Assembly (NCBI RefSeq): GCF_016107395.1
Contig: NZ_JAAIKO010000004.1
Span: 186,001 to 250,000 of the forward strand
Direction of reading: 5' to 3'
Origin: Streptomyces fildesensis
Lineage (GTDB): Bacteria; Actinomycetota; Actinomycetes; Streptomycetales; Streptomycetaceae
Length of the DNA: 64,000 bases
Shown: positions 52,480-61,292 of the stretch, in pieces
Layout: every line of letters begins with the position of its first letter
How positions within the stretch are numbered: position 1 is the first letter of the stretch
The notes under the pieces: model-generated
Told to the model about the DNA's origin: nothing
The model's database searches: none
The model's input: the letters and a program-made list of their open reading frames with translations, nothing else
Program-made: the position numbers and the translations under genes

Positions 52480-53712
52480 TCAGAACCCGTGCGGCAACCA
52501 CGGCTTGACGTCGGAACCGAACGCCGCCGACGCCTCGGCCAGCGCGCCGGGCCGCAACTCCGTCACCCGCCCCGCCGCCGCCAGGGCGCCGAGCGAGAAG
52601 CCGCCCAGATACGCCGCCCCCAACTCCCGCGCCGAGAGCGCCAGATCCGCCGCGTCGCCGGTCCGCGCGCACGTCGCCCCCTTCGCGTCGCCCGCCAGCC
52701 GCCAGCGCCCGGCGTTCCACGGACAGAACGCGTCCTCGACATCGAGCACCACGTCGACCGGAGCCGCGTACGTCCGTGCCTCCAGGGCCGCCCCGACGTC
52801 CACCGTCCGGACGAACAGCCCGTCGCGGAGCCCGATGCCGCACCGGCGGACGTCGGAGACCAGGTGGAGCACCGGGTCGTCGGCCGGCCGGTTGCGGATC
52901 CGTACCGAGGACGTCAGGTCGAGCCCGAACAGGAAGTTCCACAGCGCCGCGTAGGCCACCGGGTCGAGCGCCTCGACGTCGCGCAGCAGCACCGCGCCGT
53001 CGGGCCCGGTCGCCGGGCTCCAGATGGGCCGCACCGCGTACCGCGCGTAGCCGCGCACCTCGCCGTCCACCTCGGCGAGCACACACAGCAGCTCGCCGGC
53101 GCCGTCCCGGTTCGACTTCGGGTCGAGCAACGGCAGCCGGTCCCAGCCCGGTTGCCGGGCGAGCATCCCCGGCCGGGCGGCGACCCGCTGCGCGTAGACC
53201 GTCTCGCACACCTCGCGTGCCGCGGCGGGGGCCACGATCCGCAGCCGGACCCGGTCGGTCCCGGCGGGCAGGTTCAGCCGGACGCGGTTGGTGTCGATCT
53301 CCAGCCGCATCTGGTCCGTGGCCTGCCCGTAGCCGAAGCGGCCGTAGATCGCCGGCTCCGAGGCGGTGAGCACCGCCAACGGCTCGCCCGCCGCGCGCAC
53401 ATCGTCCAGCTGTCTGCGCATCATCGACGTCAGCACCCCGCGCCGGCGGTGCGTCGGCTGCACGCTCACCATCGTCACGCCCGCCGCCGGCACGAGCGCG
53501 CCGCCCGGCACCGACAGCCGGAACGAGAACGCCCCCGCGGTGCCGGCGATCTCGTCCCCGTCCCATGCCGCGAGCGACCGTTCGCAATCGGTCAGCTCCC
53601 GCCACAGCGCCCGTTCGTCCCGGGACTCGGCAGGGCCTCCGAAGGCGCGCTCCAACATCCCGTACCAGTCGTCCCACTGCTCGGCGTCAAGCACCCGCAA
53701 TTCGGTCGTCAT
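52480..53712 (-). CDS. Eis-like GNAT N-acetyltransferase
   Basis: 410-aa protein with an N-terminal GNAT domain (acetyl-CoA loop VQPTHRRRGVLTSMM, QPTHRRRG at about residues 86-93) then a second GNAT-like domain and a C-terminal SCP2-like domain. This three-part build is that of Eis, which acetylates aminoglycosides and proteins. The C-terminal residues KPWLPHGF with a terminal carboxylate fit Eis. Whether it acts on antibiotics is inference. Single gene. Confidence 0.88.
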   Translation of the reverse strand: MTTELRVLDAEQWDDWYGMLERAFGGPAESRDERALWRELTDCERSLAAWDGDEIAGTAGAFSFRLSVPGGALVPAAGVTMVSVQPTHRRRGVLTSMMRRQLDDVRAAGEPLAVLTASEPAIYGRFGYGQATDQMRLEIDTNRVRLNLPAGTDRVRLRIVAPAAAREVCETVYAQRVAARPGMLARQPGWDRLPLLDPKSNRDGAGELLCVLAEVDGEVRGYARYAVRPIWSPATGPDGAVLLRDVEALDPVAYAALWNFLFGLDLTSSVRIRNRPADDPVLHLVSDVRRCGIGLRDGLFVRTVDVGAALEARTYAAPVDVVLDVEDAFCPWNAGRWRLAGDAKGATCARTGDAADLALSARELGAAYLGGFSLGALAAAGRVTELRPGALAEASAAFGSDVKPWLPHGF

Positions 53713-53824
53713 GGACCCTGCCTACCAGCCCTCTTACCGTGATGCGAGCCCATTTACCGCAGACAGCGACCCACCGTCCAGGGAATCGACGTGCCGCCGA
53801 AAGGGTGGGTAGGGTCGCCGGGAC

Positions 53825-54967
53825 ATGGGTAAGGACGCGGCAAGAGACAGTCTTGGCACCCGGTGGCGCCGGTCGCTGCACAGGGTCCGCCTCGGCCTGC
53901 GCAAGTCCGCCGTCGACTACTTCCGCGGGGACGCCTCGGACTGGCTGGCGCTGAGCGTGCTGATGCTCACGGTCCCGGCCCTCGCCTACACCACCGTCTG
54001 CATCCCCGTCTGGTGCCCGCCCAGCGCCCTCGTCCTGCCGATCCTCACCGGCGGCCTGCTGCTGCGCCCGGCGAGTCTCCTGGTGCTCTACACGAGCGCC
54101 GCGGTCGCGCTGGTCGTCGAGTCCGCGGTCCTCGGCCCGTACCAGGACGGCCCGTCCCGGGTGACCCCGGGCATCGTCCTGGTGGTCTCCGCCGTTGCCC
54201 TCTCCGGACTGCTCATCGCCCAGTTCCGCAGCCGGGTCGGCGTGCCCTGGCGGGGCGGCCACACGATGCTGTTCGACCTGCGGGAACGGATCCGGGTGCA
54301 GAGCCGGCTGCCCAGGCTCCCGGCGGGGTGGCACGCCGAGATGGCGCTGCGCCCGGCCGGCGGCCAGTCCTTCTCCGGCGACTTCGTGGTCGCCACCCGC
54401 ACGCTCGGCGGCCGGGTGCTCGAAGCGGTGCTGACCGATGTGTCGGGAAAGGGCATGGACGCCGCGTCCCGTTCACTGCTGCTGTCCGGCGCCTTCGGCG
54501 GTCTGCTCGGCTCGCTGCCGCCGCACGCCTTCCTGACCGCCGCCAACGGCTATCTGCTGCGCCAGAACTGGGACGAGGGCTTCGCGACCTCCATCCATCT
54601 GGTGCTCGACCTCGAGAGCGGCGACTACGAGTTGCTGTCGGCCGGCCATCTGCCCGGCGTCCAGCTCAGCGCGGGAACCGGCCGCTGGGAGGAGATGGCG
54701 GCGGAGGGCCCGCTGCTGGGGGTCTACGACGGCGCCGAATTCCACGGCGTCAAGGGAACGTTGCGGTCGGGCGACGTTCTGCTGCTGTTCACCGACGGCC
54801 TGGTCGAGGCCGCGGACCGGGACATTACCGAGGGCATCGACCGGCTGATCGGCGAGGCCGACCGGTTCGTCGCCACGGGATTCCGCGGCGCCGCCTGGCG
54901 GTTGATCGAGGCGGTCGCCAAGGACGTCAACGACGACCGTGCGCTGCTGGTCGTGTGCCGTGACTGA
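53825..54967 (+). CDS. Membrane PP2C/SpoIIE-type phosphatase
   Basis: 380-aa protein. About four membrane helices at residues 40-65, 68-82, 83-105 and 115-140 are followed by a cytoplasmic SpoIIE/RsbU-type PP2C domain: FSGDFVVATRTLGG, LTDVSGKGMDAASRS, LSAGHLPGV and LLLFTDGLVEAADRD carry the metal-binding Asp residues. Such proteins dephosphorylate anti-sigma-factor antagonists in Streptomyces. The partner is not in this window. Confidence 0.92.
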   Translation: MGKDAARDSLGTRWRRSLHRVRLGLRKSAVDYFRGDASDWLALSVLMLTVPALAYTTVCIPVWCPPSALVLPILTGGLLLRPASLLVLYTSAAVALVVESAVLGPYQDGPSRVTPGIVLVVSAVALSGLLIAQFRSRVGVPWRGGHTMLFDLRERIRVQSRLPRLPAGWHAEMALRPAGGQSFSGDFVVATRTLGGRVLEAVLTDVSGKGMDAASRSLLLSGAFGGLLGSLPPHAFLTAANGYLLRQNWDEGFATSIHLVLDLESGDYELLSAGHLPGVQLSAGTGRWEEMAAEGPLLGVYDGAEFHGVKGTLRSGDVLLLFTDGLVEAADRDITEGIDRLIGEADRFVATGFRGAAWRLIEAVAKDVNDDRALLVVCRD

Positions 54968-55196
54968 CGGCGCGGCGCCCCCTCCGGCACCACCGTCACC
55001 ACGCCCCCCAACACCGGTGGTCCGCACGCCAGTTCGCCACCCCTGTTCTTGAGGCCGCCTGTTTGTGGCCGTGTTGTCGTGGAACGATGTGGTTCCCGGG
55101 TCCATAGTGTCGGTGCTTGGTGGCACGATGGATGTGGCGCGGGGGCGCGGCGACTCCCCGGACCGTTGCGGCGTACCGAAGAGGAAGTGATCCGCT

Positions 55197-55391
55197 GTGG
55201 CCATCTCCCTGTCCGTAGTCCTGTTGTTGGGCGTCATTCTGGTGGTCATGATCAGGGGGAAGTCGATCAAGGTCGGCCCCGCGATAGTGGCCGCCCTGTT
55301 CGGCTTCTTCATCGCGTCGACCAATATGGCGCCCTCGGTGAACCGTTTCCTTACCTCACTTGCCGACACCATCAACCAGATAAAGCTCTGA
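55197..55391 (+). CDS. Small two-helix membrane protein
   Basis: 64-aa protein with two hydrophobic segments (about 3-20 and 27-43) joined by IRGKSIKVG. GTG start with GAAGAGGAAG upstream. Conserved-looking but of unknown function. Its last 36 bp overlap the convergent asparaginase gene. Confidence 0.75.
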   Translation: MAISLSVVLLLGVILVVMIRGKSIKVGPAIVAALFGFFIASTNMAPSVNRFLTSLADTINQIKL

Positions 55392-56369
55392 CGACGAGTC
55401 CACGATCCGGCGCAGCGCGGCGGGGCGGTCCGCGCGGTCGGGTGTGGACAGCAGCGCGGACAGCACCGCGATGCGGGCCTGTCCCGCGCGCAGCGTGCCG
55501 GCCAGCACGGCGCCCGCCTCGACCAGGTCCACGGCTCCGCCGCCGGTGTAGATCGGCGCCACCGCGCCGGCCGCCACCCGGGTGCTGACCGCGACGAGGA
55601 CGCCGGCCGCCACCGCCCGGCCGACCGCGGCTGCGAAGTCCGGGGTCGCGTTGCCGGCTCCGGTCCCGACCAGCACGATGCCCTCGGCGCCGGCGGCCAG
55701 CGCGGCGTCGAACAGCACCGGATCGGCGTCGCTGTGGTGCATCACGATGTCCACCCGCGGCGGCCGTACGCCCGCGGCGGGCACCGGCAGCGCCTCGGGC
55801 CGGGGGCGGTGCCGCCCCCAGGTGACCCGGCCGAACTGCACCCGGCCCAGTGGCAGCCCCGTCGGGTCGGCGAACGCCTGGACGTCGACGGTGTGCTTCT
55901 TCACCGTGCCGCGGGCCGCGTGCACCAGCCCGCCGAAGGCGATGACCGCGCCGATGTCCCGGCCGGTGGAGGCGGTCAGCAGCGCGTCGTAGAGGTTGCC
56001 CGCCGCGTCGCCGTCGGCCGCGTCCAGCGGCTTCTGCGCCCCGGTGAGCACGACCGGCCTGCGGTCCGCGTGGTGCAGGTCCAGCAGGAAGGCGGACTCC
56101 TCCAGGGTGTCCGTGCCGTGCGTGACGACCACGCCGTCGACGGCCGGGTCGGCCAGCACCTCGTGCACCGTACGCAGCAGTTCCAGCTGGTGGGCGGTGG
56201 TCAGCCGGGAGCTGTTGACGGTGAACAGGTCCACGACCCGTACGTCGACGCCCTCGGGGATCGCCCCCGCGGCCAGCACTTCCAGGCCGGCGGCCTCCGC
56301 CGCGTAACCGGCTCCCTGCCACCTGCTGGCTATCGTGCCCCCGGTGCTGATGACGACGATGTGCGGCAC
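55356..56369 (-). CDS. L-asparaginase
   Basis: 337-aa asparaginase/glutaminase-type amidohydrolase. Both catalytic Thr motifs are present: VISTGGTIASRW (residues about 5-16) and VVTHGTDTLEESAFLL with its Lys motif VVLTGAQKP. No signal peptide, so type I cytoplasmic. GTG at 56369 was chosen; an earlier GTG at 56405 would add a rare TTA codon and lacks a ribosome site. Divergent from an Lrp/AsnC regulator, which probably controls it. Confidence 0.92.
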   Translation of the reverse strand: MPHIVVISTGGTIASRWQGAGYAAEAAGLEVLAAGAIPEGVDVRVVDLFTVNSSRLTTAHQLELLRTVHEVLADPAVDGVVVTHGTDTLEESAFLLDLHHADRRPVVLTGAQKPLDAADGDAAGNLYDALLTASTGRDIGAVIAFGGLVHAARGTVKKHTVDVQAFADPTGLPLGRVQFGRVTWGRHRPRPEALPVPAAGVRPPRVDIVMHHSDADPVLFDAALAAGAEGIVLVGTGAGNATPDFAAAVGRAVAAGVLVAVSTRVAAGAVAPIYTGGGAVDLVEAGAVLAGTLRAGQARIAVLSALLSTPDRADRPAALRRIVDSSSELYLVDGVGK

Positions 56370-56386
56370 TGTGACCCGCTTCCGCG

Positions 56387-56432
56387 TGTTGTCTGATAAG
56401 TCCACAGCAAGGATATGCGGATATTGACAACA
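56387..56432. promoter_or_regulatory. Inverted repeat in the asparaginase/Lrp divergent promoter
   Basis: TGTTGTC (56387-56393) is the exact reverse complement of GACAACA (56426-56432). The gap is AT-rich for this genome. A TTGACA hexamer at 56424-56429 faces the Lrp gene. Candidate Lrp sites. Confidence 0.55.
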
Positions 56433-56486
56433 TTTGATTGCTGATTACGGCGCGAAATGCGCACGACAGTGCTAGAAAATGTCACC

Positions 56487-56939
56487 ATGGACGCTATCGA
56501 CAGACGAATCTTGCGCGAGCTGCAGGCCGACGGCCGGCTGACCAACCAGGAGCTGGCCCAGCGGGTCGGCCTCACCCCTTCCCCCTGCCTGCGCCGGGTG
56601 CGCCAACTGGAGGACGACGGGGTGATCCGGAGCTACCGCGCCGTCGTCGAGCCGGCCGCCGTCGGACGCGGCTTCGAGGTCTTCGCCTCGGTGGAGGTCC
56701 GCCGCGACCGCGACTCCGTCGCCGCCTTCGAGGCCCAGCTCCAGTCCACCCCGGACGTGGTCGAGGCCTACCGCCTCTACGGCGCCCCCGGCTGCCTGCT
56801 CCGCATCGCCGTCGCCGACAGCGAGGCCTACGAGCGCTTCTGGACCGAGAAGCTGATCTCCCTCCCGGGCGTCAGCGACGTCAACTCCCAGATGATCATG
56901 AAACGCATCAAGGCCCCCCAGGGCGTCCCGGTCGACTGA
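56487..56939 (+). CDS. Lrp/AsnC-family regulator
   Basis: 150-aa protein with an N-terminal helix-turn-helix (DAIDRRILRELQADGRLTNQELAQRVGLTPSPCLRRVRQLE) seen as RLTNQELAQRVGLTPS, and the RAM ligand domain from about residue 60. ATG at 56487 fits the family start; ribosome site is weak. Probably senses an amino acid, perhaps asparagine or aspartate, and controls the divergent asparaginase gene. Confidence 0.92.
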   Translation: MDAIDRRILRELQADGRLTNQELAQRVGLTPSPCLRRVRQLEDDGVIRSYRAVVEPAAVGRGFEVFASVEVRRDRDSVAAFEAQLQSTPDVVEAYRLYGAPGCLLRIAVADSEAYERFWTEKLISLPGVSDVNSQMIMKRIKAPQGVPVD

Positions 56940-56961
56940 CCGCCACTGATCGCCGCGGGCC

Positions 56962-57333
56962 TCAGCCCGCCCCGCCGCGCGACAGCGCGTCGCGTACCGC
57001 GTCCTCGGTACGGGCGACCTGGGCCGTGCCGTCGTCCGAGGTGATGATCGGGCGCTGGATGAGGGAGGGGTGGGCGGCGAGGGCGTCGATCCAGCGGTCG
57101 CGGTCCCCGGGCCCGCGGCCCCACTCCTTCAGGCCCAGCCCGGCGGCGGCCGGCTCCTGGGTCCGCGCGATGTCCCACGGCTCCAGCCCCAGCCGCCCCA
57201 GCACCGCCCGCAGCTCGTCCGCGTCCGGCGGGTCCTCCAGATAACGGCGGACGGTGTACTCCGCGCCCTCGGCGTCCAGGGTGCTCAGCGCGGAGCGGCA
57301 TTTCGAACAGGCGGGATTGATCCAGATCTCCAT
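56962..57333 (-). CDS. ArsC/Spx-family thioredoxin-fold protein
   Basis: 123-aa protein with the family Cys motif NPACSKCRSAL (residues about 6-16) and a C-terminal PLIQRPIITSDDG segment typical of ArsC-like reductases. CSKC has two Cys, more like ArsC family proteins of unknown function than the classic one-Cys arsenate reductase. No ars genes nearby. A MITE lies 11 bp before the ATG and no clear ribosome site is left. Confidence 0.86.
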   Translation of the reverse strand: MEIWINPACSKCRSALSTLDAEGAEYTVRRYLEDPPDADELRAVLGRLGLEPWDIARTQEPAAAGLGLKEWGRGPGDRDRWIDALAAHPSLIQRPIITSDDGTAQVARTEDAVRDALSRGGAG

Positions 57334-57343
57334 GCCCGGCAGC

Positions 57344-57524
57344 CTAGGGCGTGTTGCGAAAGGAGCGCCGTTCGCCCGGAGGGCGTGGTCCACGGCGTCC
57401 GGTGCGTGCGCTCGCAAGGCGGAGGGTCGTCCTCGTACTGGACGTACTCGGACGAGCCCGACAACGCGGCGAGGGCGCGTGCCAGGCGTCGTGGGCCAGG
57501 CGGGACTTTCGCAACACGCCCTAG
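57344..57524. mobile_element. MITE with 19-bp perfect terminal inverted repeats
   Basis: 181 bp bounded by CTAGGGCGTGTTGCGAAAG (57344-57362) and its exact reverse complement (57506-57524). The ends read CTAG, which may include a TA or CTAG target duplication, as for IS5/IS427-type elements. No transposase inside. The last 51 bp before the final AG recur at 51004-51054. Confidence 0.88.
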
Positions 57525-57596
57525 AACGCACTGGCAGGAACGCGTCCGGCCCGTGACCGGGACGGAAGTCCTCGGGCACGGGCCGGAGCCGTACAG

Positions 57597-57667
57597 AGCG
57601 GGCGACGGGAATCGAACCCGCGTAGCTAGTTTGGAAGACTAGGGCTCTACCATTGAGCTACGCCCGC
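57597..57667 (-). tRNA. tRNA-Gly (anticodon TCC)
   Basis: 71-nt cloverleaf on the minus strand with a 7-bp acceptor stem (GCGGGCG with CGCCCGC), the TCC anticodon in a CTTCCAA loop and GGTTCGATTCC in the T arm. No encoded CCA. Confidence 0.95.
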
Positions 57668-57826
57668 AGCGCCACAGATTCTGGCACACCGCATCGTAGC
57701 GGCTCGCACACCCCCGCCGCACACCGGTAAATCCGGGTGTGCGACCCGGCCGGGATTCAGTTGAAGTCGCGACGGAATATTGGCCGCCCGCGTGTACCAG
57801 GGCATGTACTCTACGTCTCGCACCAG

Positions 57827-57900
57827 CGGGGTGTGGCGCAGCTTGGTAGCGCGTCCGCTTTGGGAGCGGAAGGCCGTCGGTTCGAATCCGGCCACCCCGA
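57827..57900 (+). tRNA. tRNA-Pro (anticodon TGG)
   Basis: 74-nt cloverleaf with a 7-bp acceptor stem (CGGGGTG with CACCCCG), anticodon TGG in TTTGGGA, and GGTTCGAATCC in the T arm. It precedes tig, an order I recall as common in Streptomyces. Confidence 0.95.
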
Positions 57901-58096
57901 CCAGATGACTTTGCCGAGCGGGACGGGCGTGCCCGTCGTACCGGTACTATGCAATGGCGCCTGTATACGGGGCGACGTAGGGGCGCAGTCCCCGAGTAGT
58001 ACGTCTCGTCGGCCGCCGGTTCCGCTCACATGGTGGGAACCGGGTGTTGGCGCGATTCTCTAAAGCCCCTGATGTCAGCCCCAAGGAGACCCAACC

Positions 58097-59506
58097 GTGA
58101 AGAGCGCCGTCGAGACTCTGAACCCGACCCGGGTTCGACTCACTGTCGAGGTGCCCTTCGAGGAGCTCAAGCCCAGCCTCGACGCGGCCTACAAGAAGAT
58201 CAACCAGCAGGTCACGGTGCCGGGCTTCCGTAAGGGCAAGATCCCCGCGCGCGTCATCGACCAGCGGTTCGGTCGCGGCTCGGTCCTCGAAGAGGCCATC
58301 AACGACGCACTCCCGAAGTTCTACACGGAGGCTGTCAGCGAGGGCGAGCTGAACGTTCTCGGCCAGCCCGACGTCGACATCACCGAGTTCAACGACGGCC
58401 AGGACCTCAAGTTCACCGCCGAGGTCGACATCCGTCCGGCGATCGAGATCCCGGACTACTCCGGCATCGAGGTCACCGTCGACGCCCTTGAGGTGTCGGA
58501 CGAGGACATCGACAAGTCGCTGGAGCAGCTCCGCGAGCGCTTCGCCTCGACCTCCCCGGTCGAGCGCGCCGCCGCCGAGGGCGATGTCGTGGTCCTGGAC
58601 CTCGAAGCGTCCGTGGACGGCGAGGTCCTCGAGGACGGCGTCGCCAAGGGCGTCAGCTACACCATCGGCTCCGGCCAGCTGCTCGAGGGCATCGACGAGG
58701 CCGTCATCGGTCTCGAGGCCGGCGGCACCGCCACCTTCGACTCCGAGCTCAAGGGCGGCTCCGCCGCCGGCAAGACCTCGTCGGTCAAGGTGGACGTGAC
58801 GTCCGTCCAGGCCCGTGAGCTGCCCGAGCTGGACGACGACTTCGCCCAGCTGGCGAGCGAGTTCGACACCCTCGAGGAGCTGCGCGCGGACAGCGTCAAG
58901 CGCCTCGAGAACATGAAGCGTTACGACCAGGCCACCCAGGCCCAGGAGAAGGTGCTCGACGCCCTCCTGGAGCTGGTCGAGGTCCCGATGCCGGAGAAGC
59001 TGCTGGCGGACGAGATCCAGACCCGCAAGCACAACCTGGAGCACCACCAGTTCCCGGCCATGGGCCTGGACTGGGACAGCTACCTGGAGCGCGAGGGCAA
59101 GACCGCCGAGGAGCACGACGCGGAGCTCGGCGCGCAGGCCACCAAGGGCATCAAGACCCAGTTCATCCTGGATGAGCTGGTCTCCAAGGAGCAGCTGTCG
59201 GTCAACCAGGAGGAGCTCACCGAGCACCTCATGCGCCGCGCCGCCTCCTCGGGCATGAGCCCGGACCAGTTCGCCCAGGCCGTCGTCGAAGGCGGCCAGG
59301 TGCCGATGCTCGTCGGCGAGGTCGCCCGCGGCAAGGCGCTCGCTGTGGTCGTCGAGGCCGCCAAGGTCACCGACACCAACGGTGAGACGGTCGACCTGGA
59401 CGACGAGGTCGAGGACGAGGGTGCTGTGACGGTGGAGGCCGGCTCCGACGAGGAGACCGCCACCGAGGTCGAGGACGCCGTCGAGGCGACCTCCGACAAG
59501 GCCTGA
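58097..59506 (+). CDS. tig: Trigger factor
   Basis: 469-aa ribosome-bound chaperone and peptidyl-prolyl isomerase. The ribosome-binding loop is [15 protein letters not shown] (about residues 38-52), followed by the FKBP-like domain ([14 protein letters not shown] to SVKVDV) and the helical C-terminal domain. An acidic Glu/Asp-rich tail of about 45 residues is usual in actinobacteria. GTG with AAGGAG upstream. A strong terminator separates it from clpP1. Confidence 0.97.
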   Translation: MKSAVETLNPTRVRLTVEVPFEELKPSLDAAYKKINQQVTVPGFRKGKIPARVIDQRFGRGSVLEEAINDALPKFYTEAVSEGELNVLGQPDVDITEFNDGQDLKFTAEVDIRPAIEIPDYSGIEVTVDALEVSDEDIDKSLEQLRERFASTSPVERAAAEGDVVVLDLEASVDGEVLEDGVAKGVSYTIGSGQLLEGIDEAVIGLEAGGTATFDSELKGGSAAGKTSSVKVDVTSVQARELPELDDDFAQLASEFDTLEELRADSVKRLENMKRYDQATQAQEKVLDALLELVEVPMPEKLLADEIQTRKHNLEHHQFPAMGLDWDSYLEREGKTAEEHDAELGAQATKGIKTQFILDELVSKEQLSVNQEELTEHLMRRAASSGMSPDQFAQAVVEGGQVPMLVGEVARGKALAVVVEAAKVTDTNGETVDLDDEVEDEGAVTVEAGSDEETATEVEDAVEATSDKA

Positions 59507-59518
59507 CCTGTTCGCACG

Positions 59519-59555
59519 ACGGGCCCCGACGCGAAGCCGCGTTCGGGCCCGTTTT
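59519..59555 (+). terminator. Terminator of tig
   Basis: 15-bp stem with one mismatch (59519-59533 with 59538-59552), a 4-base loop and a T-run TTTT at the end. Confidence 0.9.
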
Positions 59556-59577
59556 GCTTACCCGGGCGCCGAGCCTG

Positions 59578-59591
59578 CGCTCACAGCGAAC
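59578..59591. promoter_or_regulatory. ClgR-type operator candidate before clpP1
   Basis: CGCTCACAGCGAAC; on the other strand GTTCGC-TGTGA-GCG, close to the published ClgR motif GTTCGC-Y-N-GCG (CGC-N5-GCG core). ClgR activates clp genes in Streptomyces. It lies about 165 bp before the ClpP1 start. Confidence 0.55.
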
Positions 59592-59755
59592 AGTTTCGCG
59601 TAGGGGATTGCTGGGCCCCACCTGCGCGTTAGGGTCCAAGTAGGGATGCTGGGGGACTGACCCCCGAGCCGCCCGAGAACACCCGAAGACGCGAAGACGC
59701 GAAGACGAAGACGCTGAGACGGCCCCGGGCCGTCCGACAACGAGCAGGTGGATAC

Positions 59756-60373
59756 GTGACGACTCCGATGCCTTCCGCCGCCGGCGAGCCGACCATCGGT
59801 GGACTCGGCGACCAGGTCTACAACCGACTGCTCAACGAGCGGATCATCTTCCTCGGCCAGGCGGTCGACGACGATATCGCCAACAAGATCACCGCGCAGC
59901 TGCTCCTTCTCGCCGCTGACCCGGACAAGGACATTTACCTCTACATCAACTCGCCCGGCGGCTCCGTGACGGCCGGCATGGCGATCTACGACACGATGCA
60001 GTTCATCAAGAACGACGTCGTGACGATCGCCATGGGCCTCGCCGCCTCGATGGGCCAGTTCCTGCTCACCGCGGGCACGCCCGGCAAGCGCTTCGCGCTG
60101 CCGAACACCCGGATCCTGATGCACCAGCCCTCCGCGGGTCTGGGTGGCTCCGCCACCGACATCAAGATCCAGGCCGAGCAGCTGCTGCACACCAAGCGGC
60201 GGATGGCCGAGCTCATCGCGCAGCACAGCGGCCAGAGCGTCGAGCAGATCACCAAGGACTCCGACCGCGACCGCTGGTTCTCGGCCGAGGAGGCCACCGC
60301 CTACGGCCTGCTGGACGGGGTCATGCTCACCGCCTCCGGCGTTCCGGGCGGTGGCGGCACCGGGGCTGTCTGA
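59756..60373 (+). CDS. clpP1: ATP-dependent Clp protease proteolytic subunit 1
   Basis: 205-aa serine protease subunit. Catalytic triad S98 ([11 protein letters not shown]), H123 (LMHQPSAG) and D172 ([12 protein letters not shown]). GTG start. Forms mixed tetradecamers with ClpP2 encoded 61 bp downstream and is fed by ClpX or ClpC. Confidence 0.96.
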   Translation: MTTPMPSAAGEPTIGGLGDQVYNRLLNERIIFLGQAVDDDIANKITAQLLLLAADPDKDIYLYINSPGGSVTAGMAIYDTMQFIKNDVVTIAMGLAASMGQFLLTAGTPGKRFALPNTRILMHQPSAGLGGSATDIKIQAEQLLHTKRRMAELIAQHSGQSVEQITKDSDRDRWFSAEEATAYGLLDGVMLTASGVPGGGGTGAV

Positions 60374-60434
60374 GCACCTCAGGCCCCCTCCGCCGAACCC
60401 GCCCAGCCCACTGCTCATCACCAGGACGGTGAAA

Positions 60435-61118
60435 GTGAACTCCCTGAATTTCCCCGGTAGCGGCCTCTACGAGCGCACGATGGCCGAGGCGCCAGGTGTG
60501 CTCGGCGCCGAGGCCCGCTACATCATTCCGCGCTTCGTCGAGCGCACCTCGCAGGGCGTGCGCGAGTACGACCCGTACGCGAAGCTCTTCGAGGAGCGCG
60601 TGATCTTCCTCGGTGTGCAGATCGACGACGCCTCGGCCAACGACGTCATGGCGCAGCTGCTGTGCCTGGAGTCGATGGACCCGGACCGCGACATCTCCGT
60701 CTACATCAACTCGCCCGGTGGCTCGTTCACGGCCCTCACGGCCATCTACGACACCATGCAGTTCGTGAAGCCGGACATCCAGACGGTCTGCATGGGCCAG
60801 GCGGCCTCCGCCGCGGCCGTGCTGCTCGCGGCCGGCAGCCCCGGCAAGCGGATGGCGCTGCCGAACGCGCGGATCCTGATCCACCAGCCGTACAGCGAGA
60901 CCGGCCGGGGTCAGGTCTCCGACCTGGAGATCGCGGCCAACGAGATCATCCGGATGCGCGCGCAGCTGGAGGAGATGCTCTCCAAGCACTCCACCACGCC
61001 GATCGAGCAGATCCGCGAGGACATCGAGCGCGACAAGATCCTGACCGCCGAGGAAGCCCTCGCGTACGGTCTGGTCGACCAGATCGTCTCCACCCGTAAG
61101 ACCTCCGCGTCGGTCTGA
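60435..61118 (+). CDS. clpP2: ATP-dependent Clp protease proteolytic subunit 2
   Basis: 227-aa subunit with triad S125 ([12 protein letters not shown]), H150 (ILIHQPYS) and D200 ([12 protein letters not shown]). The second GTG, at 60435, was chosen because AGGA lies 8 bases before it and only 2 before the first GTG at 60429. The longer N-terminus, with [21 protein letters not shown], is usual for ClpP2. Confidence 0.95.
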   Translation: MNSLNFPGSGLYERTMAEAPGVLGAEARYIIPRFVERTSQGVREYDPYAKLFEERVIFLGVQIDDASANDVMAQLLCLESMDPDRDISVYINSPGGSFTALTAIYDTMQFVKPDIQTVCMGQAASAAAVLLAAGSPGKRMALPNARILIHQPYSETGRGQVSDLEIAANEIIRMRAQLEEMLSKHSTTPIEQIREDIERDKILTAEEALAYGLVDQIVSTRKTSASV

Positions 61119-61128
61119 CGGAGGGATC

Positions 61129-61152
61129 GCGGTACCCCCATGGGGGTACCGC
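61129..61152 (+). terminator. 24-bp perfect palindrome between clpP2 and clpX
   Basis: GCGGTACCCCCA joined directly to TGGGGGTACCGC, with no loop. It lies 11 bp past the clpP2 stop. It could be an attenuator or terminator, or an operator. Confidence 0.65.
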
Positions 61153-61292
61153 AGTGCGGAAGCGTTACCGCCCTCCTTGGACTGAGTAGGTCCAAGGGGG
61201 GCCCGCACGGGGGGCGCGGCAAGGTACCGTCGATGAGAGAAGCACCAGGTTCCGTTGGACTAGGCGGATCCCAGGCGAAGGGGAAACACCTC

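Noticed and set aside
57344..57524. Complete insertion sequence
   Set aside because: Only 181 bp between the terminal repeats and no transposase frame, so it is scored as a MITE.
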